DNA from: Catalinimonas niigatensis
GTDB taxonomy: Bacteria > Bacteroidota > Bacteroidia > Cytophagales > Cyclobacteriaceae
Direction: 5' to 3'
DNA: 64,000 nt
Assembly: GCF_030506285.1 (NCBI RefSeq)
Contig: NZ_CP119422.1
Location: 4,823,501-4,887,500 of the forward strand
Shown here piece after piece: positions 48,518-58,823 of this stretch. Made by a program: the position numbers and the translations under genes. The notes under the pieces are model-generated. The model was not told where the DNA came from. It saw only the letters and a list, made by a program, of their open reading frames with translations, and did not search any database. Numbering within the stretch: position 1 is the first letter of the stretch; every line of letters begins with the position of its first letter.

Positions 48518-50028
48518 ACCTCTCTGTTTTTGGTAGTATGCTTTGCTAAAATTTTATCGCCTTCACTTCTGACATTTTCCTGCTCTTTGATCAGCCAAAG
48601 CTGGTTGCGGGCATGCTTACCGCTTTTCTTCAGGTCTACGACAGGATAGGGATAATCTTCTCCCAGCTTACAGTGATACATGTCCTGTTCAAGACTTGTC
48701 ATTTTCCAGGGTTGATGCATAAATGCCTGAGGGAGGTGGGCGATTTCCGGCACCCATTTACGAATAAATATTCCTTCAAGATCGTGCGACAAAGACTGTT
48801 TGACAGGATTGTAAACCCGGATGGTATGAATGCCGGTGGTACCTGCCTGCATGTGAATTTGGGAATAGTGGATACCGGGCTCAAAGTCAAGAAACTGCTG
48901 TGCCAGATGCGTGGCCCCAGCCTTCCAGGGTAGCCACAGATGATGGGTGAGAAAGGATACCAACATAGCGCGCATCCTGAAATTGAGATACCCGCTACGA
49001 TTCACACATCGCATGGCGGCATCTACCAGTGGGTAGCCCGTCATTCCTGCTTTCCAGGCCTGAAAATAAGCTTCATTCCAGGATGTGCGGATATTATCGT
49101 ACCCTTTGTTAAAATTTTCAAACTCAATACGGCATTCGGATTCAAACTTTTGTATAAAATGAGCCTGCCATCGCAATCTGGCAATAAAGTTCCTGAGCTG
49201 ATGTTTGTGTGCTACCCAGCCTTTGAAGGCTTCTGCCGTCTGATACACCTGCCTGACGGATATATTGCCCCAGGCTATATATGGTGACAAACGGCTACAG
49301 CTTTTCCTGCTCAACTCAGGCTTAGAAATATGTTTGCCATACTGACTGGCACGTTCTTTCATGAAAGATACCAGATACTTTAATGCGTACGCATTGCCTC
49401 CCGGTTGAAAGTCAGCATTAGGTGTGGTGATATTTTGATCAAGTATTTTTCCTTGATGCTTTTCATAAAATGAGGGTTCCAGCTGAAAAGGAATGAGTTT
49501 TCTAAGTTGTACTCCATCCTCCTTACTTTGCATGAATATTTGCCAATGCTCACTCCACTGATCCCGATTTTTTAATCCACGGACCACAGCATTATTTTCG
49601 TATTCATGCCATGGTATATTACTTTTTTTACAAAAAGCAGCTACTGCCTTGTCTCGTTCATAAGTAATATTCAATCCGCTTTCCTGATATGAATACAGTT
49701 GGGCGATGCAGTAAGTTTTGTGTACTTCCTGTAAAACGGCCAGCACCTCCTGATGAAAAAGATAGAACTTGATCTGATGCTGTGCCAGCTTGTGCTGCAT
49801 CTCCAATACCGATTCGTATACAAATCTCCAATGCCGGATGCTGCTTTCTGGAGCAGCCATCAAAGAAGGTTCCAAAAAAACGAGTAAAAGCGTAGGGCGC
49901 TGACTTAGGATAGCATAATGCAAGGGAGCATGATCTGTGAGCCTCAGGTCACGTTTGAACCAGACAATGTTAATGCTACTTTTTTCCACTCTGGAACAAA
50001 CCAGAAAGTGTTGGCAAAAGTTTAGCAA
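48514..50028 (-). CDS. Cryptochrome/deoxyribodipyrimidine photolyase family protein
   Basis: 504 residues (about 490 if a GTG at residue 14 is the start; the conserved part begins [14 protein letters not shown]). The N-terminal Rossmann photolyase domain runs to ~130. The C-terminal FAD-binding domain (~280-470) contains [19 protein letters not shown] and [12 protein letters not shown]. It could repair UV-induced DNA lesions with blue light or act as a light sensor. The first 13 residues look unlike the family, so the true start may be the GTG. Coupled to the DUF2256 gene. Confidence 0.9.
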   Translation of the reverse strand: MLNFCQHFLVCSRVEKSSINIVWFKRDLRLTDHAPLHYAILSQRPTLLLVFLEPSLMAAPESSIRHWRFVYESVLEMQHKLAQHQIKFYLFHQEVLAVLQEVHKTYCIAQLYSYQESGLNITYERDKAVAAFCKKSNIPWHEYENNAVVRGLKNRDQWSEHWQIFMQSKEDGVQLRKLIPFQLEPSFYEKHQGKILDQNITTPNADFQPGGNAYALKYLVSFMKERASQYGKHISKPELSRKSCSRLSPYIAWGNISVRQVYQTAEAFKGWVAHKHQLRNFIARLRWQAHFIQKFESECRIEFENFNKGYDNIRTSWNEAYFQAWKAGMTGYPLVDAAMRCVNRSGYLNFRMRAMLVSFLTHHLWLPWKAGATHLAQQFLDFEPGIHYSQIHMQAGTTGIHTIRVYNPVKQSLSHDLEGIFIRKWVPEIAHLPQAFMHQPWKMTSLEQDMYHCKLGEDYPYPVVDLKKSGKHARNQLWLIKEQENVRSEGDKILAKHTTKNREV

Positions 50029-50037
50029 ACATTTAGC

Positions 50038-50784
50038 CTATTCGAAAAGCAGATAAAGGGTAACCGTGTTGGTAGCAAGCTGCTGGATCGGTGCCCCGTA
50101 AGGATTTTCCTTTTCGTTTTTCATATTCAGTAGTCCACGGGAGAAACGGATTTCCGGAGCAAACTTGAAAAGGGGAAAGTATATGTCCAAGCCAAAGCCT
50201 ACCTGTGCTGAAAGGTTAGTTCCATTGACCAGTAACTTGCTTTCATCATTTTGATCTTTCTTTTTTCCAGTGGCCTCAATACCGGGTTCTATACCTCCTA
50301 TCAGATACATGCGGGTATTTCCCCTTCGCATAGACTTATATTTGAGCAGCACCGGAAATTCGACAAAAGTAGTTTCTACTGTTTGCTCCTCCGAGATACT
50401 TTGTCCGGCACGTATATAGTTATAGTCCAGTTTATTTTCATAAAAAACCACCTCAGGAGTTACACGAAGATCAAGGAACTCAGCCAGGCGAAAGTTAGCA
50501 ATCAAGCCTAAGGAAAAACCAAAGGAATTGGAAGGCATGATAGAGTGAAGAGAATCAAACTCTGGACTGGTAAAGTTGTCGTTATACTGTAATCGGTAGC
50601 TTGAGCTGTGCATCCCAATAGAGAACCCATAGTGGAGCCAGCGATTATCATAGTTGGGCAGGTTATCTGTTTTGACCAGTTGGGCTTCTGCTTCAGAAAA
50701 AAAACAAGTGATGAGCAATAGGCAAAAGAGTACTACTTTCTGCCCGTGTAAATGGAACTGATGCCAAATGTGAGTGTCTTGCAT
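50038..50784 (-). CDS. porT: PorT-like outer-membrane protein of type IX secretion
   Basis: 248 residues with an N-terminal signal peptide (V-V-L-F-C-L-L-L-I-T-C-F-F...E-A-Q). The mature part begins L-P-N-Y-D-N-R-W-L-H-Y-G-F-S-I-G, matching PorT family proteins, and then forms an outer-membrane barrel pattern (F-V-E-F-P-V-L-L-K-Y-K-S). PorT is required for type IX secretion and gliding in Bacteroidota. The gene overlaps the end of ubiE by 52 bases in another frame. The ubiE-porT order is conserved in the phylum, which supports the call. Confidence 0.82.
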   Translation of the reverse strand: MQDTHIWHQFHLHGQKVVLFCLLLITCFFSEAEAQLVKTDNLPNYDNRWLHYGFSIGMHSSSYRLQYNDNFTSPEFDSLHSIMPSNSFGFSLGLIANFRLAEFLDLRVTPEVVFYENKLDYNYIRAGQSISEEQTVETTFVEFPVLLKYKSMRRGNTRMYLIGGIEPGIEATGKKKDQNDESKLLVNGTNLSAQVGFGLDIYFPLFKFAPEIRFSRGLLNMKNEKENPYGAPIQQLATNTVTLYLLFE

Positions 50785-51455
50785 GTTGTTTGCTGATAAC
50801 CTACCTTTTTGAGTACCTTTAGAAACGCTTCTCCATCCGGAAAAGACTGTACTGATTCGGGTAGATATGTATACGCTGACTGATCTTTAGAAATCATCCG
50901 GCCGATCACTGGCAGGACTGCTTTGAAATAAAAGTTGTACAGTTGCTTAAAAGGGAACTTTGTAGGCTTGGAAAACTCCAGTACCACTACTTTTCCTCCC
51001 GGCTTAAGTACCCGAAACATGTCGGATAAACCCTGCTCCAGGTTTTCAAAGTTCCTTACACCAAAAGCAACGATGATGGCATCAAATATATTATCGTCAA
51101 AAGGAATTCTTTCAGAGTCGCCCAGCTTCAGTTCAATTTTATGATCCAGCTTCATACGCTTGAGCTTCTTGCGCCCTACCTCAAGCATACCTTCTGAAAT
51201 GTCTACTCCTATTACTTTGTCAGGATTGAGAGAGAGAGATTCTATTGCAAAATCAGCGGTACCGGTAGCCATATCCAGGATAAGCTGTGGTTGATCTGCT
51301 TTGAGCTGCTTGATCGCTTTTTTGCGCCAGATGATATCAATACCCAGGCTAAGAAGGTGGTTTAACAAATCGTAGCGTTTACTGATGTTGTTGAACATCG
51401 TGGCTACCTGCTCTTTTTTGCTGCTTTTCTGATCTTTATAAGGAACTACTGCCAT
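50733..51455 (-). CDS. ubiE: Demethylmenaquinone methyltransferase
   Basis: 240 residues from the ATG at 51455 (M-A-V-V-P-Y-K-D); the frame reaches 51497 but those 14 residues are unlike the family. Motifs: M-F-N-N-I-S-K-R-Y-D-L-L-N-H-L-L-S-L-G, L-D-M-A-T-G-T-A-D-F SAM loop, and V-A-F-G-V-R-N-F-E. It methylates demethylmenaquinone to menaquinone (MenG/UbiE). A TACCTTTG element lies 7 bases before the ATG, so the message may have almost no 5' leader. Confidence 0.94.
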   Translation of the reverse strand: MAVVPYKDQKSSKKEQVATMFNNISKRYDLLNHLLSLGIDIIWRKKAIKQLKADQPQLILDMATGTADFAIESLSLNPDKVIGVDISEGMLEVGRKKLKRMKLDHKIELKLGDSERIPFDDNIFDAIIVAFGVRNFENLEQGLSDMFRVLKPGGKVVVLEFSKPTKFPFKQLYNFYFKAVLPVIGRMISKDQSAYTYLPESVQSFPDGEAFLKVLKKVGYQQTTCKTLTFGISSIYTGRK

Positions 51456-51461
51456 GGCGGA

Positions 51462-51469
51462 CAAAGGTA
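51462..51469 (-). promoter_or_regulatory. Candidate -7 element directly before ubiE
   Basis: On the minus strand TACCTTTG matches TAnnTTTG and ends 7 bases before the ubiE ATG. The -33 match is poor (TTG 17 bases upstream of the element). Confidence 0.35.
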
Positions 51470-51531
51470 AAGGATTTACGAGTATCCAACACAGCAAAAA
51501 GAGAATTTGTTAGTAATATGGGAAAAAGAAG

Positions 51532-53649
51532 CTATTCTTCCAGGCTAGCCTGGTTAGCTTCCAGAATACGCATCTCTACCCGACGGTTAAGTGCCCGGCC
51601 TTCAGTTTCATCATCATTAGAAGCCAGTGGATCTTCTTCTCCATATCCTTGTGCAATCAACCTTCCAGCATCTATACCTTCATTGATCAAAAATTCAACA
51701 ATGGTTTGTGCGCGTTGCAAAGACAATTGTTTGTTATATGCTTTGGGGCCTACATTGTCGGTATGTCCGGCAATCTCTATTCTGGTTCCCGGACTATTTA
51801 CCATAAAATGCTTTAATCGGTTTAGTTCGTCAAAAGACTCCTCTTTCAGGCGGGCGCTATTGAAATCAAAGTAAACAAAATTCAGAATCATTTTGTAGTT
51901 GGCAGAAGCACGGTCCAGACCTACCTTTTTTCTGAACTCCTGCGCCTCATTGGTGGCTGCCGGGATACCTACTTTCAGGCTTTTGTATACGTAGCCATTC
52001 TTCTCAACTGCCAGCACATAATTGGTTTCTTTACTGTTTAGAAGGTCAAAGCGGTAAATACCCTGGGCTACAGCCTGGCCTTGCACTGGCTTTCCACTTT
52101 GCATGTCTTTCATGCTTACAGTGGCTTCTACTGCTTCTTCTGTAGCAGCATCTTCTACCCTCAGCAATAGCTGCACTGCCTGAAGTGTGGAGGCAGACTC
52201 TAAGCTGGTTGTAGTTTCACTGGTTTTGGTCTCTCCGGCCTTTACCTTATCAGGGTTCCTATTGGTTAAGTTTTGATTATTTTCAGCCAGTTGGTTGATT
52301 TTTTGTTTATCAAGCTGCTTCTGATCAGAGTTCATGTCAGGAATTTCTACCATATAAATATCAAGGTAGCCTGTTCCTCCATTTCTTACGGTAGCATAAT
52401 AGCCTCTTTTGCCATCTTTGGTACTTACAAAGTAGATGTCATCGTCAGGGGTGTTGATCGGATAGCCCAGGTTGACAGGTTCATTCCAGGTAGTCGTTTC
52501 AGCCTCATACACAGATTTAAAAATATCATAGCCTCCCATACCTTTACGTCCCCGACTACTGAAATATAAAGTTTTGCTATCATAATCAATGAACACTCCA
52601 TCTTCATCAAAAGGAGTATTGATCTTATCGCCTAAGTTGGTCACTTTACCCCATACCCCACGACGATCCTTTTCACATTTATAAAGATCCAACCCTCCAT
52701 ATCCACCGGGGCGATTGCTGGAAAAGTAAATGGTTTGTCCATCCGGTGAGATTGATACTGAATTTTCTGAATAGCTTGAGTTGATATTAGCGCTGACAGG
52801 AACGGGTGGAGACCATGAACCATCAGCTTTACGATCGGAGACAAAGAGATCCCCATTATTTTCATCCCGATATATGTAGAGTTGCTGACCATCAGCCGAC
52901 AATGCAGAGCTAGACTCAAAATAAAGTGTATTGACAGGTATGCCTACGTTTTCTGCCGGTAGCCACTTGCCATCTACTTTACGAGACATAAAAATATCTT
53001 CATAAGGAAAGTTGTCATTGTACACGTTTTCATTCAGGTTGTTTTCCTTGCGGCGCGAGGTAAAGATCAGCATGGTTTCATCCGCATTAATTACGGGTGC
53101 GTAATCCAAACTGTTAGAGTTGATCTGAGTACCTAAGTTGGTGATATTAAAATTGCGGGCATCGGCTACAAATTCTATCCCGTTTTCGCACTCATAAATA
53201 CGGCGTTTTACCTGGCTATTAGGAATCTTATCTTCTCCACGATATTCTTTGTCTTTTTCCAGCTTGGCCAGATACCCATTGTAGTATTCAATGGCTTCTT
53301 CAAACTGTAACCCATACTGATAAGCTCGTCCAATAGAATACAGAAGGTCAAAGCGATAGTCAGGATCTAATTCATATGCACGAAGAAAATATGGAGTAGC
53401 CTCGCCTTTGTTGATGGTCTCAGTAATGGTTTTAGCAGCCATAAAGTTAGCCTTGATGTTATCAGGGTCTGCCTGAGCTGCCAGAATATAAAATTCTTTG
53501 GCCACTTCCGGTGCCTTTTGTTCATAGTAGATTTCATCACCAATTTCTACTTGTTGACGGGCAAGTTCTTTGTTATCCTGGCTATATGCCTCAAAAGAGA
53601 AACATATGAGCAAAAGAAACAATAATAAATATGGTGTTTGCTTTACCAT
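51532..53649 (-). CDS. TPR-PD40-CRD-OmpA protein, PorE-like
   Basis: 705 residues from M-V-K-Q-T-P-Y-L (53649), which starts a signal peptide ending at E-A-Y-S-Q. Order of parts: TPR-like helices ~25-130; WD40-like PD40 propeller ~165-400 (I-F-T-S-R-R, I-Y-F-S-S-N-R-P-G-G-Y-G-G, L-Y-F-S-S-R-G-R-K-G-M-G-G); Asn/Gln/Thr linker; carboxypeptidase-regulatory-like domain ~475-560; OmpA peptidoglycan-binding domain ~590-700 (V-Y-F-D-F-N-S-A, G-H-T-D-N-V-G, A-L-N-R-R-V-E). This is the domain order of PorE, the type IX protein tying the PorKLMN machinery to peptidoglycan. No lipobox is seen. Confidence 0.85.
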   Translation of the reverse strand: MVKQTPYLLLFLLLICFSFEAYSQDNKELARQQVEIGDEIYYEQKAPEVAKEFYILAAQADPDNIKANFMAAKTITETINKGEATPYFLRAYELDPDYRFDLLYSIGRAYQYGLQFEEAIEYYNGYLAKLEKDKEYRGEDKIPNSQVKRRIYECENGIEFVADARNFNITNLGTQINSNSLDYAPVINADETMLIFTSRRKENNLNENVYNDNFPYEDIFMSRKVDGKWLPAENVGIPVNTLYFESSSALSADGQQLYIYRDENNGDLFVSDRKADGSWSPPVPVSANINSSYSENSVSISPDGQTIYFSSNRPGGYGGLDLYKCEKDRRGVWGKVTNLGDKINTPFDEDGVFIDYDSKTLYFSSRGRKGMGGYDIFKSVYEAETTTWNEPVNLGYPINTPDDDIYFVSTKDGKRGYYATVRNGGTGYLDIYMVEIPDMNSDQKQLDKQKINQLAENNQNLTNRNPDKVKAGETKTSETTTSLESASTLQAVQLLLRVEDAATEEAVEATVSMKDMQSGKPVQGQAVAQGIYRFDLLNSKETNYVLAVEKNGYVYKSLKVGIPAATNEAQEFRKKVGLDRASANYKMILNFVYFDFNSARLKEESFDELNRLKHFMVNSPGTRIEIAGHTDNVGPKAYNKQLSLQRAQTIVEFLINEGIDAGRLIAQGYGEEDPLASNDDETEGRALNRRVEMRILEANQASLEE

Positions 53650-54229
53650 AAAAACTTCACTGCGGAACAATTAAAGGATGTATTCTAAACTTTTGTAATT
53701 CTTACAAAAAAGCCTCGGCAATTTAGGCCGCTTTGCTTTACGATGAAATGCGAATATTTTACAACGTAATATTAACTAACATAAACCTTTTTTGAGTGTA
53801 CAAACAAACTACGAACGCACCTCTGTACTATAATTTTTTAAATTTACTATAGGACTTAAACTTGCTTATAGGACTTAGTATCATTTAAATAAGAAAATAA
53901 AATTGCTTCTAAATGACTTTCTATTCGTAATGAAAAAGACTAACCTGGATAGAATCCACTCTGTTTAGGCTTATATTCTTAAAAAAAATCACTCAATTCG
54001 TTGTTGCCTTAACTTTACAGATAAGCCTTATCTCATCAAACTTCCATTAAAATGTGTGTGTTTTTGTGAGTTAATTTAATTGTTATTCTAAATACAGGTA
54101 TAAATCAAATGTTTGTACTGCTAATCATTTGTTTATGACAGTAAAAATAATTCTTGATATCACTTTCTCACAAAATCCTTTTTTTATTGTTAATACAATG
54201 AGTAACAGTTTTTACAAACAATTATCAAC
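53650..54229. other. Intergenic region with inverted and direct repeats
   Basis: No gene in about 580 bases. Before the PorE-like gene is the inverted repeat TTTTGTAA-TTC-TTACAAAA (53691-53709), a candidate operator. Further on, TATAGGACTTA occurs twice (53848-53858 and 53867-53877), two helical turns apart. The remainder is AT-rich without recognisable structure. Confidence 0.45.
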
Positions 54230-54685
54230 ATGGTAACGAATCAAGAAAACATAGAAATTTTAGAGAAAATATATACTCGTATTCTTAAAGCCAGAGATGC
54301 TTATGAGAATGCCTCCAAAAATGTGCATAATAAGTTGCTGACTAATTTGTTTGAAAAAGCGACAATTATGCATAGTAAGTTTGCTGATGAGCTAAAACAG
54401 GAAATCAGTAGTCTGGGTAGAAGTGTAAAGGAAGGAGGCTCTTCAACTCTTAATGCAGACCAGTTCTGGCTTGACTTTGCTTCTATTATTGTATTAAGAA
54501 ATGAATCAGCAATACTGAAAAACTGCCTTAAGGCTGAAAAAAAGGCTATAGAGTTGTATGATGAAGCTTTAGCACATGATAGTGTAACAGGTTCTCTCAG
54601 AGAAAAACTAGAAGCACAGCGCAAATATGCTGCTAATTTGTCTGTAGAAATCGCTGATTTAGAAACAAAGTATAGCAGCGATTAG
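54230..54685 (+). CDS. DUF2383 four-helix protein (PA2169-like)
   Basis: 151 residues of helical, ferritin-like design. It begins I-E-I-L-E-K-I-Y-T-R-I-L-K-A-R-D-A-Y and later has A-D-E-L-K-Q-E-I at ~50-57 and A-E-K-K-A-I-E-L-Y-D-E-A-L at ~103-115, all in heptad-like spacing. It matches PA2169-type proteins, which may bind metal or take part in stress responses. It stands alone with a long AT-rich upstream region. The name is from family pattern; biochemical activity is unknown. Confidence 0.75.
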   Translation: MVTNQENIEILEKIYTRILKARDAYENASKNVHNKLLTNLFEKATIMHSKFADELKQEISSLGRSVKEGGSSTLNADQFWLDFASIIVLRNESAILKNCLKAEKKAIELYDEALAHDSVTGSLREKLEAQRKYAANLSVEIADLETKYSSD

Positions 54686-54850
54686 GAAAGTAGGAATCAG
54701 CTAAAAGTCGTACTTCTTACCTTATAGAGTAATAAAAATATTAAAAAAATACCTTGAAAATATAAGGCTTTTTAAAAACTGGTGAAAAATTTGTATAATT
54801 CGGCATTAAGCAAATCACCTTTTTCATCAATAAGTCATATTTGGTAAATT

Positions 54851-57181
54851 ATGTATAAGAGAACTTCTTTCATCTTTCTTTTCACCGTATTGTTTTATTC
54901 TAATGTAATACCTGCTCCGATTAATGATGATGCTCGATTTACAATTGTAGAAAAAAATGCGTTGAAGGGACTGTTTGATGAAGAAGGAACAATGATTATT
55001 CCTATTGAATATGAGGATTTGGGATGGATAGGAAGTCTTCCAATAGTGTATAATAAAGTCATTGGATACAAAGAGAAAGGACATTGGGGACTTATTGATG
55101 TTAAGAACCATAAAGTCACCGAACCAAGGTATTATAGCTTATCTCCTTTTTATGATAAACTCATCATCGCTTCCAGGGGTACAAGTAATAGTCGTAAGCG
55201 TGTTTATGGCCTAATTAATACAAAAGGTGAAATAGACCTTAGCTTTCGTTATTATTCTCTACAGGCCAACAACGAACAACTTATTGCCTCTGTTATTGTC
55301 AACGGGCAGCCTGGTTTTGGTGTGATAAATGATGAAGGTCAGGCTATAATTGGTTTACAACATAAAAAGGTGGTCAGCCTTTCTCCCTATCGTTATGCCG
55401 TCTATAATGCTGATGACAAACTAGCCGTATACACATCAGACGGAGAAGCCGTTACATCTTTTAATTATGACAGTATATCCTCCTTTGATAAAAACCACCT
55501 TGCTACTGTTTACAAAAATGGAAAGCAGGGAGTTATACGCGAAGATGGGAGTATGCTGGTGCCAGTTGAGTATCAAAAAGTTAGAATTGATGAGAAGGGA
55601 GAAATTAGTGTTTTACCCTTTAATCAATGGCATGCATACAACGGCAACAATCAAAAACTGAGTTCATATACTTTTCAGGATATGCATCCTGCCGGGGTTA
55701 ATCTCTATCAGGTAAAGTTGGGCAAGCTATCTACTTTTGTGGATCAAGAGGGTAAATTTGTTCTTACAGAAAACTGGCAGATTGATGATCTGAAGTATAA
55801 TTTTGCTATTCTGAAGAAGGGGCGGAAGTACGGAGTAATGAGTAGAGTGAGATCTGAAGAGAATGAAATTATTTTAGATACGATATACGATACACTATAT
55901 GTAGAAGAGAAATATATCTTGGCTGCCCAAAAATTGGATCAAGGTACTTTTAGCTGGTCGTTATTTAACGAAAGCGGTCAGCAACTGACAAGTTATGTTT
56001 ATCAGGATATTAAGCCCAGTAGCGAAGGCTTTTTCGCTGCAAAAAGAAAAAATTACTGGGGATACCTCAATACCAAAGGAGAAGAGGTTATTCCTTGTCA
56101 GTATTTGTCAGCTTCTCCTTTCCGTCAGAGTAGGGCCAGCGTAGATTTTATAGATGGTCAGGGAATCATTGATACCTTTGGGCAATGGACCATCAAACCA
56201 TTCAAATACCGAGGAGCAAGCCTGAATTTAGAAAGGATTCATGATGATCTTTATGTTTTCAGCACAAAAGCACATCGTTATGAGGCAGCTAAATATGGAT
56301 TGGTGAATAATGAAGGTGAAGAAATTTACGTCAGTAGCCATCAGCTTATCAATAATGGGCATACTGTATGGGAGCGCAATGATCAGGGTAAATACGGACT
56401 TATCAATTATGCGGGTGCGCGCATACTGGAAACCAAGTATGATACAATTTCTGCTCTACAGGAAGGAACGGTATATACCTTTCAGAAAGAGGGAAATTAT
56501 GGAATCATGAGCAAACAGGGGAAAATACTGGTAGATTTGAGCAATAACTTCCAGGAACTATATACGATGAGTAACCATTATCTGGGTGTCAAAATAGAAG
56601 AAAAATTTGGCTTTGTGGATACACTTGGGCGTTTAAGAATAGCCAACCGTTATGATTCCATCAGTCATTTTAAAAGTAACATGGCTGCTATTAAATTACT
56701 CAATAGATGGGGATATATTGATCGTTCAGAACACCTTGTTGTTCAGCCTCACTTCGAGAAAGCATATCCTTTTATAGATGGATTGGCCATTGTACGTAAG
56801 GAGGGAAAATATGGCATGGTAAATAAGAAAGGTGAAACCATTGTGCCCAATGAATATGACAAGATATCGCCTTCAATAGAGGGTCGTTATCTGGTAGAAA
56901 AGTACAAGGATGGTAGTAAACAGCAAACATTGGTTGGGTTGGTGAGCAGCGATGGTCATCCACTTATTTATCCAAAGTACGATTCACTGGAAGATTTAGG
57001 TAATGGTTTTGTAATTATCAGCAGAAATGACCGCTATGGACTTTTAACGATGCAAGGCAGGAGTACCATTCCTCTGAGGTACAATAATATTAAATATGAT
57101 CCTTTCAATGATCTTTATCTGGTATTGGAAGAGCAAGGGTGGAAAACAATAGACATACCTATTTCGCAGGCAGGAAAATAA
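54851..57181 (+). CDS. WG-repeat protein, exported
   Basis: 776 residues with a signal peptide (I-F-L-F-T-V-L-F-Y-S...I-P-A). The rest is a chain of about 35-residue WG repeats, for example G-H-W-G-L-I-D, G-Y-L-N-T-K-G-E-E-V-I-P, K-Y-G-L-I-N and G-K-Y-G-M-V-N-K-K-G-E-T-I-V-P-N-E-Y-D-K-I. Such repeats form a beta-propeller- or fibre-like scaffold for protein contacts. It has no catalytic domain. It is a single gene with a terminator; partners are not evident. Confidence 0.9.
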   Translation: MYKRTSFIFLFTVLFYSNVIPAPINDDARFTIVEKNALKGLFDEEGTMIIPIEYEDLGWIGSLPIVYNKVIGYKEKGHWGLIDVKNHKVTEPRYYSLSPFYDKLIIASRGTSNSRKRVYGLINTKGEIDLSFRYYSLQANNEQLIASVIVNGQPGFGVINDEGQAIIGLQHKKVVSLSPYRYAVYNADDKLAVYTSDGEAVTSFNYDSISSFDKNHLATVYKNGKQGVIREDGSMLVPVEYQKVRIDEKGEISVLPFNQWHAYNGNNQKLSSYTFQDMHPAGVNLYQVKLGKLSTFVDQEGKFVLTENWQIDDLKYNFAILKKGRKYGVMSRVRSEENEIILDTIYDTLYVEEKYILAAQKLDQGTFSWSLFNESGQQLTSYVYQDIKPSSEGFFAAKRKNYWGYLNTKGEEVIPCQYLSASPFRQSRASVDFIDGQGIIDTFGQWTIKPFKYRGASLNLERIHDDLYVFSTKAHRYEAAKYGLVNNEGEEIYVSSHQLINNGHTVWERNDQGKYGLINYAGARILETKYDTISALQEGTVYTFQKEGNYGIMSKQGKILVDLSNNFQELYTMSNHYLGVKIEEKFGFVDTLGRLRIANRYDSISHFKSNMAAIKLLNRWGYIDRSEHLVVQPHFEKAYPFIDGLAIVRKEGKYGMVNKKGETIVPNEYDKISPSIEGRYLVEKYKDGSKQQTLVGLVSSDGHPLIYPKYDSLEDLGNGFVIISRNDRYGLLTMQGRSTIPLRYNNIKYDPFNDLYLVLEEQGWKTIDIPISQAGK

Positions 57182-57206
57182 AAAGAGACCTATATATCTC
57201 TAAAAG

Positions 57207-57245
57207 AAAGGGAGCTCATCATCACTGATAGCTCCCTTTTTTTAT
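57207..57245. terminator. Terminator between convergent WG-repeat and floA genes
   Basis: Perfect arms AAAGGGAGCT (57207-57216) and AGCTCCCTTT (57230-57239) with a T run on the plus strand. Confidence 0.85.
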
Positions 57246-57272
57246 GATTGATTTACAAGAAAAAATAATAAA

Positions 57273-58262
57273 CTAATCTTCGCTATCTTTCTTACTACGT
57301 GTTTCATCCTCTCCAGAGATTGCAGTGCGCATATCTGTATCAGCCTGAATATTTTGCATACGATAATAATCCATTACACCCAGACTGCCGGAACGGAAAG
57401 CTTCAGCAAGGGCCTTAGGTACTTCTGCTTCTGCAGCGATCACCTTGGCACGAGCCTCCTGAGATTTAGCACGCATTTCCTGCTCATTGGCTACTGCCAT
57501 AGCACGGCGTTCTTCGGCTTTGGCCTCGGCTACTTTGAGATCAGCGTTGGCCTGATCAATCTGTAGCTTTGCACCTATATTATCTCCCACATTCACATCA
57601 GCAATATCAATAGAAAGTATTTCAAAAGCTGTTCCGGCGTCCAAACCTCTTTGCAGTACCAGTTTAGAGATATTGTCCGGATTTTCCAGTACGTCGGTAT
57701 GTTTTCTGGCTGATCCGATAGAAGTCACAATTCCTTCTCCGACTCTGGCAAGGATCGTATCTTCTCCGGCACCTCCAACAAGTTGAGCGATATTGGCACG
57801 TACGGTTACCCTGGCTTTTGCCATAAGCTGTATGCCATCAGCCGCTACGGCGGCTACTTCCGGAGTATTGATTACCTTAGGGTTTACAGAAATCTGTACG
57901 GCTTCGAATACATCCCGGCCTGCCAGGTCTATAGCAGTGGCTTGCTTGAAAGTGAGGCGAATATTGGCTTTATCTGCGGAGATAAGGGCCTTAATTACTG
58001 AAGGCACATTCCCTCCGGCAAGATAATGGGTTTCCAGGTCAGAAGAAGTAACATCCAGTCCTGCCTTTGTAGCTGTTATGAGTGAATCTACTACTATGCG
58101 GGGAGGAACCTTACGGATTCGCATAAAAACAAGCTCCAATAAACCTACTTTGACTCCCGAAAAACGGGCGGTAATCCAGAGATTTAAAGGTATAAAATAG
58201 AGAAAGGTAAAAAATGCCACTATTGAAGCGACAATGATAATAATAAGCGAAAGTCCGTCCAT
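57273..58262 (-). CDS. floA: Flotillin-like protein FloA
   Basis: 329 residues. The N-terminal hydrophobic hairpin ([17 protein letters not shown]) anchors it in the membrane. The SPFH-like core contains S-P-H-band pieces such as [12 protein letters not shown] and [18 protein letters not shown]. The C-terminal half is the Ala/Glu/Arg-rich helix typical of flotillins ([12 protein letters not shown]). It organises membrane microdomains. It lies 14 bases after the nfeD gene, its usual partner. Confidence 0.93.
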   Translation of the reverse strand: MDGLSLIIIIVASIVAFFTFLYFIPLNLWITARFSGVKVGLLELVFMRIRKVPPRIVVDSLITATKAGLDVTSSDLETHYLAGGNVPSVIKALISADKANIRLTFKQATAIDLAGRDVFEAVQISVNPKVINTPEVAAVAADGIQLMAKARVTVRANIAQLVGGAGEDTILARVGEGIVTSIGSARKHTDVLENPDNISKLVLQRGLDAGTAFEILSIDIADVNVGDNIGAKLQIDQANADLKVAEAKAEERRAMAVANEQEMRAKSQEARAKVIAAEAEVPKALAEAFRSGSLGVMDYYRMQNIQADTDMRTAISGEDETRSKKDSED

Positions 58263-58276
58263 ATAATTTTCCTTGG

Positions 58277-58762
58277 TTAAGTATTCTTCGTATGCTCAGC
58301 ATTGGCTGGTTCTACAATAATCCTGTTATCCTGTATACTCAGAATTCTGACTTCAGTACCGGCTTCAAGGTATTGCCCTAATGTACTTACTTCTACGATG
58401 ATATCTTTAAATTCTGCTTTACCTCCAGGACGAAGCGCAGAATGAGCAATTCCTTTATCTCCTTTCCAAAGGTTGTTTTTGACATCATCATTGACCCGGC
58501 TGTTGATAGCGCTTTTCAGGGATATTTTTTCCCAGGTATTGGAACGGATACTTATGAATAAAAGTACAAGTATACAGGCAAACGTAACTCCTAAAACTGA
58601 GAAGCCAGTGCCATTACCAAAATTAACAAAAGCCATAATCACGCCTGTGGCTGCCAATACTAAACCAGCAATGCCGAAAATAGTAGTGCCAGGAATAAAA
58701 ATTAATTCTGTCAGAATCAGCAGTACACCAACAACCAATAAAATGACAATGGCTAACCACAT
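58277..58762 (-). CDS. NfeD family membrane protein
   Basis: 161 residues from M-W-L-A-I-V-I-L-L at 58762; an ATG at 58795 would add 11 residues and also leaves a gap to proS. Two or three membrane helices lie at ~2-75. The C-terminal NfeD OB-fold domain follows ([15 protein letters not shown], then [14 protein letters not shown]). NfeD proteins work with flotillins in membrane organisation. It is co-transcribed with floA downstream and proS upstream. Confidence 0.85.
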   Translation of the reverse strand: MWLAIVILLVVGVLLILTELIFIPGTTIFGIAGLVLAATGVIMAFVNFGNGTGFSVLGVTFACILVLLFISIRSNTWEKISLKSAINSRVNDDVKNNLWKGDKGIAHSALRPGGKAEFKDIIVEVSTLGQYLEAGTEVRILSIQDNRIIVEPANAEHTKNT

Positions 58763-58823
58763 GAATATTATAATTTTGAAGGGCCTTAGGAGCATTTCCT
58801 AAAGTACTTCTCAATATACAAGT

